Assembly: GCA_030601615.1 (NCBI GenBank)
Contig: JAUVTH010000022.1
Span: forward strand, 1 to 11,649
Direction of reading: 5' to 3'
Origin: Gemmatimonadota bacterium
GTDB taxonomy: Bacteria; Gemmatimonadota; Gemmatimonadetes; Palauibacterales; Palauibacteraceae
DNA: 11,649 nt
The translations under genes and the position numbers were made by a program. Below the pieces are notes generated by a model. It saw nothing but the letters and a program-made list of their open reading frames with translations. It did not search any database and had not been told where the DNA came from. Below are positions 7,805 to 11,649 of the stretch, piece by piece; position 1 is the stretch's first letter, and every line of letters begins with the position of its first letter.

Positions 7805-9195
7805 CAGCTCGCTCCCGTGCTCAGATCTCCGCCGACCTTCTCTTCGAGATTGGCCCACCCGATCAGGTAGTCATAACGCTCCTGGAACAGCGACTGCTCC
7901 GTGAGCGTGAGCCGATCGATCGCCTGCTGCAGGTTGAAGTACGGGATACTGCCGAGGCGATACTGTTCACGCGACAACTCCAGCCGCTCGCCCGCCAGCT
8001 GGACGTTGCGCTCCAGGATCGTGAGGCGCTGACTGCGCCGCTTGAGCTCCTTCACGAGGTCGCGCACATCCTTCTCGAGCTGCAGTTGCTGCGCCGTGAG
8101 CTGCGCCGCCGCCTGCCGCTGCTGCTGGTCGGCCTGCGCCGTCTGACGCTTGCGCGTGAAACCGGAGAACAGGTTCCACGAACCGCTGATCACGAACCCG
8201 TCCGACGTGTTCGCCGGCGAGAAGTCGAGCAGACTCTCGTCCCGTCCCAGTTCCTTGCTCCTGCCGAACGTGTAGCCAATGTCGATTCGAGGCAGGTATG
8301 TGGCCTTCGCCGACCACAGATCACTGGACGCGGCTCGCCGGTCTTCACGCAGGGCGAGCAGATTCGGGTTTGCAGCAAGGGCCGATACGACCAGCGCATC
8401 AGCGTTGAGCGGGGCTGCGTCAGGCACCCGGTCCACGTCGATCACTCCGATGGATCCGAGATCCGTGTCCGTTACCGGCACACCGAGGGTGACCTGGAGC
8501 TGCCGCAACGCGCGTGACAGCGCGTCCTCCGAGTCGAGCACCCTGATCTCCGCGTCGCTGAGATCCATTTCGGCTCCGAGCAGGTCGCTCCGCGAAGCGG
8601 CCGCGATCCTGTACCTCTGTTGGGTAACCTCGAAGTCCTGCCGCCGGGCCCCGAGCTGGCGCTGTGACACTTCAAGGAGCTGGGTCTGCTTGAGAGCCTC
8701 GAAGTACGAACGTTTCACATCTCGAATCACGACCCGCTCGGCGGCCGTGAGTCGAAAGTCAGCGGCGTTTTCCCGGGCAGCACCGGACTTCACGTTCGCG
8801 ATGCGCTCTGGATTGAGGAGCGCGAGGCCGAAGGACAGAGAAGCCGAGCTGCTCTTACGCGTTGCGGTGATCGGGTCATCCAGGGTCTGCGACACGCCCG
8901 TCGGATCCACGAAGGTCACCGTCGTGAAGTCCGTCTGCGACAGGGTGCCTCGGACATCGGCCGTGGGAAGGAATGCTCCCCAGTCCGCCCACCGGGACGA
9001 AGTGGCCGCCGCGGCTGCGGCTCCGGCCGACTCGATGTTCGGATTGAGAGTCAGGGCGGTGCGGAGCGCCTGTTCGAGACTCACCGTTTCCTGCGCTGCA
9101 GCGGGCAGCGGCGCCACGAGAGCCGCCACGCACAGCAACGCTACGGCTCCGGCGACCCTGGCAGGTTGATGAAGGACCCTGCCAGCGCGGATCAC
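7804..9195 (-). CDS. TolC-family outer-membrane efflux channel (OMF)
   Basis: Outer-membrane channel component of 463 residues, the usual length for the OEP/TolC family. It starts at GTG 9195, with GGGAGG 6 nt upstream and a 4-nt GTGA overlap with the stop of the membrane-fusion gene. Residues 1-34 are a signal peptide: Arg at 3, 6 and 13, a hydrophobic Ala/Val/Leu core at about 15-30, and a likely cut after PAAA34 before QE. The mature protein shows the duplicated OEP layout. The first repeat is about 36-235, opening with VSLEQALRTALTLNPNIESA. The second is about 245-455 and contains ALVVSALAANPNLLALREDR and later the amphipathic helices LEKDVRDLVKELKRRS and LELSREQYRLGSIPYFNLQQ. 'SGSWNLFSGFTRKRQ' is the typical beta-strand-to-helix junction of the second half. 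No Cys suitable for lipidation follows the signal, unlike OprM-type members. Its stop overlaps the first RND start by one base. Confidence 0.93.
   Translation of the reverse strand: MIRAGRVLHQPARVAGAVALLCVAALVAPLPAAAQETVSLEQALRTALTLNPNIESAGAAAAAATSSRWADWGAFLPTADVRGTLSQTDFTTVTFVDPTGVSQTLDDPITATRKSSSASLSFGLALLNPERIANVKSGAARENAADFRLTAAERVVIRDVKRSYFEALKQTQLLEVSQRQLGARRQDFEVTQQRYRIAAASRSDLLGAEMDLSDAEIRVLDSEDALSRALRQLQVTLGVPVTDTDLGSIGVIDVDRVPDAAPLNADALVVSALAANPNLLALREDRRAASSDLWSAKATYLPRIDIGYTFGRSKELGRDESLLDFSPANTSDGFVISGSWNLFSGFTRKRQTAQADQQQRQAAAQLTAQQLQLEKDVRDLVKELKRRSQRLTILERNVQLAGERLELSREQYRLGSIPYFNLQQAIDRLTLTEQSLFQERYDYLIGWANLEEKVGGDLSTGAS
7812..7816 (-). promoter_or_regulatory. Ribosome-binding site deciding the first RND start
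   Basis: The minus strand reads GGGAG, 7 nt before the ATG at 7804, and lies inside the end of the outer-membrane-factor gene. It favours the internal ATG, which overlaps the upstream TGA by one base (TGATG), over the ATG 54 nt further upstream. Confidence 0.6.
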
Positions 9196-10391
9196 TGCGT
9201 GCCTCCCGTGCCTTCGTCCGCCCTCGTCAGTCGCACCATCGCGTCGTGCGTCAACGTGGTGTGGCCGCCCACGAGCACGATCTCGCCTTCATCCACCATG
9301 TCGGTGTCCTCGGAGGGAACGACCTCGACGGCATCCTCGTTCTCGAGCCCCGTCGTCACGTAGCGCCACTTGGCCCGGCCCGTGTCGGAACCCTCCGACT
9401 CGGGCTCGAACACGAAAACGACCTCCCTCCGGCTGCGCTCTACGATCGCGTCCTTCGGCACCGACACCCGGTCCTCGAACAGCCGACCCGCGATGCGCAC
9501 CCTGGCATGCATGCCGGGGAGTATGCGGGCTCCGGGATTTCGGAGACGCACGGTGGCCCGACCCACGTGGCTCACCGGATCGACCACGGGATTCACGGTC
9601 AGGACCTCGGCCAGGAACTGCTCGCCGGGGAAGGCCGTGAACTCTACCGTGGCGTCCCGCCCCACGTCGAGGGCGGCGATCTCGCTCTCGAGTACCTGGA
9701 CGTCCACGTCGACGCTCGACAGATCCACGACCTTCGCGACCGAGTCGTTGATCATGAGGCGGGTGCCAACGTCGACGACCAGGTTCGCGATCCGGCCGGA
9801 GTAGGGTGCCCGGATCGTGGTCTTCTCGATATCGCGCACGGCTTTCTCCAACCGCGCTTCGGCTCCCACGAGACCGCTGCGAATTCGCGCCTGCGTCTGG
9901 CGTGCCTCGAGCAACTCCGGATCATCGATCGCATCGTCGCCCAGGGTGAGATCCTGGTACGAGGCCTCGGCCTGCTCCAGGGCGCCCTGCGCCTCCTTGC
10001 GATTCAGCTCGTACTCGGCTGGATCGATACGGGCTATCACATCGCCGGCCGCTACGAAGTCGCCCTCGCGAACCGATACCTCGATCACGGGTCCTGCCAC
10101 CTCCGCGTGCAGTGGAGCCTCGCGAAGAGCCGCGGCCTGCCCCTCGGCGCTGACCCACAGCACGAAAGTGCCGCGCTGGACCGGCGCGCCTTCCACCGGA
10201 ACGGCCACCCCCGTGGCGAACGCGGTGGACGCAGCCGTGCTGCGGGCCTCGGCACGGGCCGAGTCAACAGTCACGCTCTCGGAGTCTTCCGAGGTGTCTT
10301 CGGTGTTCTGCTTGAGGCGGAGGTAGATGCCTCCGAGTGCTATGGCGGCTACGACGAACACGGCGATGGTAACCAGATAACGAGACTTCAT
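9192..10391 (-). CDS. RND membrane-fusion (periplasmic adaptor) protein
   Basis: Periplasmic adaptor of 399 residues linking the RND permease to the outer-membrane channel. The ATG at 10391 gives a single N-terminal membrane anchor (about 5-25) with no lipobox Cys, so it is held by a transmembrane helix rather than lipidated. An acidic, Ser/Ala-rich spacer follows (about 28-60). Domains in order: first half-lipoyl motif about 92-125 (AEVAGPVIEVSVREGDFVAAG), a short helical hairpin about 126-190, second half-lipoyl about 191-222 (TTIRAPYSGRIANLVVDVGT), beta-barrel about 225-305 (including LRNPGARILPGMHARVRI), and a membrane-proximal domain about 306-390 (VTTGLENEDAVEVV, then GEIVLVGGHTTLTHDAMVRL). 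The paired lipoyl halves around a hairpin are the hallmark of the HlyD/AcrA-type family. It is the first gene after the 205-nt gap and so probably the first gene of the operon. No good Shine-Dalgarno is visible before its ATG; only a GGGA about 11 nt upstream. Confidence 0.93.
   Translation of the reverse strand: MKSRYLVTIAVFVVAAIALGGIYLRLKQNTEDTSEDSESVTVDSARAEARSTAASTAFATGVAVPVEGAPVQRGTFVLWVSAEGQAAALREAPLHAEVAGPVIEVSVREGDFVAAGDVIARIDPAEYELNRKEAQGALEQAEASYQDLTLGDDAIDDPELLEARQTQARIRSGLVGAEARLEKAVRDIEKTTIRAPYSGRIANLVVDVGTRLMINDSVAKVVDLSSVDVDVQVLESEIAALDVGRDATVEFTAFPGEQFLAEVLTVNPVVDPVSHVGRATVRLRNPGARILPGMHARVRIAGRLFEDRVSVPKDAIVERSRREVVFVFEPESEGSDTGRAKWRYVTTGLENEDAVEVVPSEDTDMVDEGEIVLVGGHTTLTHDAMVRLTRADEGTGGTQ
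9202..9207 (-). promoter_or_regulatory. Ribosome-binding site for the outer-membrane factor
   Basis: The minus strand reads GGGAGG, 6 nt before the GTG at 9195, inside the last codons of the membrane-fusion gene. It supports a GTG start and translational coupling through the GTGA overlap. Confidence 0.65.
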
Positions 10392-10596
10392 GGAATCGCG
10401 TCCCGGTTCAGAGTTTCGATCTTCTGTTCGGTATACACCCCGGGGCGCAAATCCTTCAGGGATGTGTGCGAGTATCCTACATCATTATCACAACACCCGA
10501 TCCACGCCCGACGCTGGGCACGCGCACCGGTCAGTCGCTCCCTTAGACTCGGGATCTGGCGATCGGGTTGCCCCGTCATGTCCTCGTCCGAGCCCC
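10392..10596 (-). other. Intergenic region upstream of the efflux operon
   Basis: This 205-nt gap between the exchanger stop and the adaptor start is the only one in the window large enough for a regulated promoter. It contains an AT-rich patch at about 10476-10492 in otherwise GC-rich DNA, and an 8-bp palindrome CCCCGGGG at 10438-10445. A GC hairpin (CGTGCCC, 6-nt loop, GGGCGTG, two wobble pairs) lies at about 10503-10522 but has no T-run after it, so no intrinsic terminator for the exchanger is evident. Read-through from the exchanger is possible. No small ORF in it is convincing. Confidence 0.6.
10484..10492 (-). promoter_or_regulatory. Candidate extended -10 element for the efflux operon
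   Basis: The minus strand reads TGTGATAAT, which matches an extended -10 (TGn followed by GATAAT, five of six bases of TATAAT), 92 nt before the adaptor ATG. No convincing -35 box lies 16-18 nt upstream. This is a weak motif match in the most AT-rich part of the gap, offered only as the best candidate. Confidence 0.2.
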
Positions 10597-11649
10597 CTAC
10601 ACGGGAAGGAAGAAGAACGCGAGGCCCAGCATGACGTAGACGGCCAGAAGCTGCACGCCCTCCATCCAGTGCGACTCACCGTCAACCGATACCAGAGCCA
10701 TGATCCCTGTCGACAGCACCACGGCCACGACTTCGAGCGATGTGAAATGAAGGTCCATGGGGGCCGGGCCGATCGCGTAGCTCAGGAACACGAGCAGCGG
10801 AGCCACGAACATGGCGATCTGGATCGACGATCCGACGGCGATGTTGACCGCGATATCCATCTTGTTCTTCACGGCCATCAGGACCGCCGTGGAGTGCTCG
10901 GCCGCGTTGCCTACGAGCGCCACCAGGATCACTCCGACGAACACCTGGTTCATGCCGAGATCGTGCGCGGCCTCCTCGAGTTCGCCGACCATGAGCTCGG
11001 ACATCACACCGACGGTCGCGGCGGACAGAAGGAGAAGGCCGAGTGCCCGGTAGATTCCTCTCCCGCGCGTCCCCGCTTCTTCCTGGCTTCCGCGGTCCAT
11101 TGCGGCCCCGGTGCCAAGATACAGGTGCGAGTGAGTCTTGAAGCTGAAGACCAATCCGAGCAGGTAGGTCACCATCAGCACGATGGAAATGTCCAGGCTC
11201 AGCCCCCGCTCCAACCCGGGAGCATCGGTTCCTACGATCTGGTGAAAGATGGCCGGGATCACGAGACCGATGGACGCCAGAACCAGCATCGTCGCGCCGA
11301 GGCTCGCCGCCGTGCGATTGAACCTTTGGATCGGAGGATACTTGAACCCGCCGACCAGGATACTGAGCCCAAGCACCAGGAGGACATTGCCGATGATCGA
11401 TCCCGTCAGAGATGCCTTCACGACATCCATCAGACCGGCCCTGAGCGCCATGATCGCGATGATCAGCTCGGCCGCGTTCCCGAACGTGGCGTTGAGGAAG
11501 CTGCCCCAGCCGGCTCCGAGGTGCTCGGCCAAGTCCTCGGTAGACCGACCCATGTATCCGGCGAGAGGTATGATCGAGATCGCGCTCGCGATGAACACCG
11601 GCGTTCCGTGCAGCCCGAACACCCATTTCATGGCGAGCGCCACGGGCAC
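10597..11649 (-). CDS. cax: Calcium/proton exchanger (Cax family), 5' end beyond window
   Basis: Inner-membrane antiporter expected to export Ca2+ (or related divalent cations) in exchange for protons, as in the CaCA/CAX family. It shows 350 residues with about ten hydrophobic segments. Both signature repeats are present: GNAAELI with Glu61 in the first half (57-63), preceded by FLNATF, and GNAAEHS with Glu251 in the second half (247-253). These are the c-1/c-2 ion-binding helices. 'VKASLTGSIIGNVLLVLGLS' (77-96) and 'VNIAVGSSIQIAMFVAPLLV' (268-287) are the helices that follow each repeat. A hydrophilic loop with acidic and basic residues (about 183-199) separates the two halves. The stop is TAG at 10597-10599. 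The frame is open to the right edge, where a GTG happens to be the first complete codon. Family members usually carry some residues before the 'VPVALA..' stretch, so the true start is probably outside the window. Confidence 0.9.
   Translation of the reverse strand: MPVALAMKWVFGLHGTPVFIASAISIIPLAGYMGRSTEDLAEHLGAGWGSFLNATFGNAAELIIAIMALRAGLMDVVKASLTGSIIGNVLLVLGLSILVGGFKYPPIQRFNRTAASLGATMLVLASIGLVIPAIFHQIVGTDAPGLERGLSLDISIVLMVTYLLGLVFSFKTHSHLYLGTGAAMDRGSQEEAGTRGRGIYRALGLLLLSAATVGVMSELMVGELEEAAHDLGMNQVFVGVILVALVGNAAEHSTAVLMAVKNKMDIAVNIAVGSSIQIAMFVAPLLVFLSYAIGPAPMDLHFTSLEVVAVVLSTGIMALVSVDGESHWMEGVQLLAVYVMLGLAFFFLPV

Noticed and set aside
7805..7858. Upstream ATG adding 18 residues to the first RND permease
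   Set aside because: The extension (MGQSRREGRRRSEHGSEL) is read out of the end of the channel gene and matches no RND N-terminus. The ATG at 7804 has a good Shine-Dalgarno and a TGATG junction.
10438..10445. CCCCGGGG palindrome upstream of the adaptor as a regulator operator
   Set aside because: It is only 8 bp, consists wholly of G and C in GC-rich DNA, and does not extend to a longer dyad. It could easily be chance.
10503..10522. GC hairpin after the exchanger gene as an intrinsic terminator
   Set aside because: The stem needs two wobble pairs and no T-run follows on the minus strand.
9246..10634. Plus-strand open frame of 462 codons spanning the adaptor and the intergenic gap
   Set aside because: It is a shadow of the adaptor gene with no recognisable family motif and no credible ribosome-binding site. 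It only appears long because its frame happens to lack stops through the gap.
10682..11626. Minus-strand open frame of 314 codons in another frame of the exchanger gene
   Set aside because: It is Arg/Gly/Asp-rich with no membrane segments, whereas the competing frame carries both GNAAE motifs of the Cax family.

Overview
The window is a GC-rich bacterial segment in which every supported gene lies on the minus strand, so transcription runs from the right edge to the left. There are six genes. In transcription order they are a calcium/proton exchanger (cut by the right edge), a periplasmic membrane-fusion protein, a TolC-type outer-membrane factor, two different full-length RND permeases, and a beta-propeller lipoprotein (cut by the left edge). 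No RNA gene, mobile element, CRISPR array or tandem repeat was found.

The organism has a Gram-negative (diderm) envelope, because a complete inner-membrane, periplasmic and outer-membrane efflux machine is encoded. The last gene has the layout of lipoproteins that are abundant in Gemmatimonadota: a 'DSSGVEIVAN' segment after the lipidated Cys, a 'GEGDGPGEF' propeller motif and a C-terminal 'LYGVWEDELEVP'. A Gemmatimonadota-like or related lineage is therefore my best guess, inferred from style rather than from a marker gene.

Layout. 10597-11649: Cax-type exchanger with both GNAAE ion-binding motifs. 10392-10596: the only sizeable intergenic gap, with an AT-rich patch that may hold the efflux operon promoter. 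9192-10391: membrane-fusion protein. 7804-9195: outer-membrane factor, overlapping the previous gene by 4 nt (GTGA). 4490-7804: first RND permease, overlapping the previous gene by 1 nt (TGATG). 1279-4428: second RND permease, 61 nt further on behind a very strong ribosome-binding site. 1-1261: lipoprotein starting at TTG only 17 nt after the second permease, still open at the window edge.

The five efflux and lipoprotein genes look like one translationally coupled operon. The expected product is a tripartite pump: RND permease(s) in the inner membrane, adaptor in the periplasm, TolC-like channel in the outer membrane. The two permeases are clearly different in sequence, which suggests either a mixed trimer as in MdtB/MdtC or two alternative pumps sharing one adaptor and channel. 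Both have a non-canonical proton-relay triad compared with AcrB. The substrate cannot be read from the sequence. No regulator gene is in the window.
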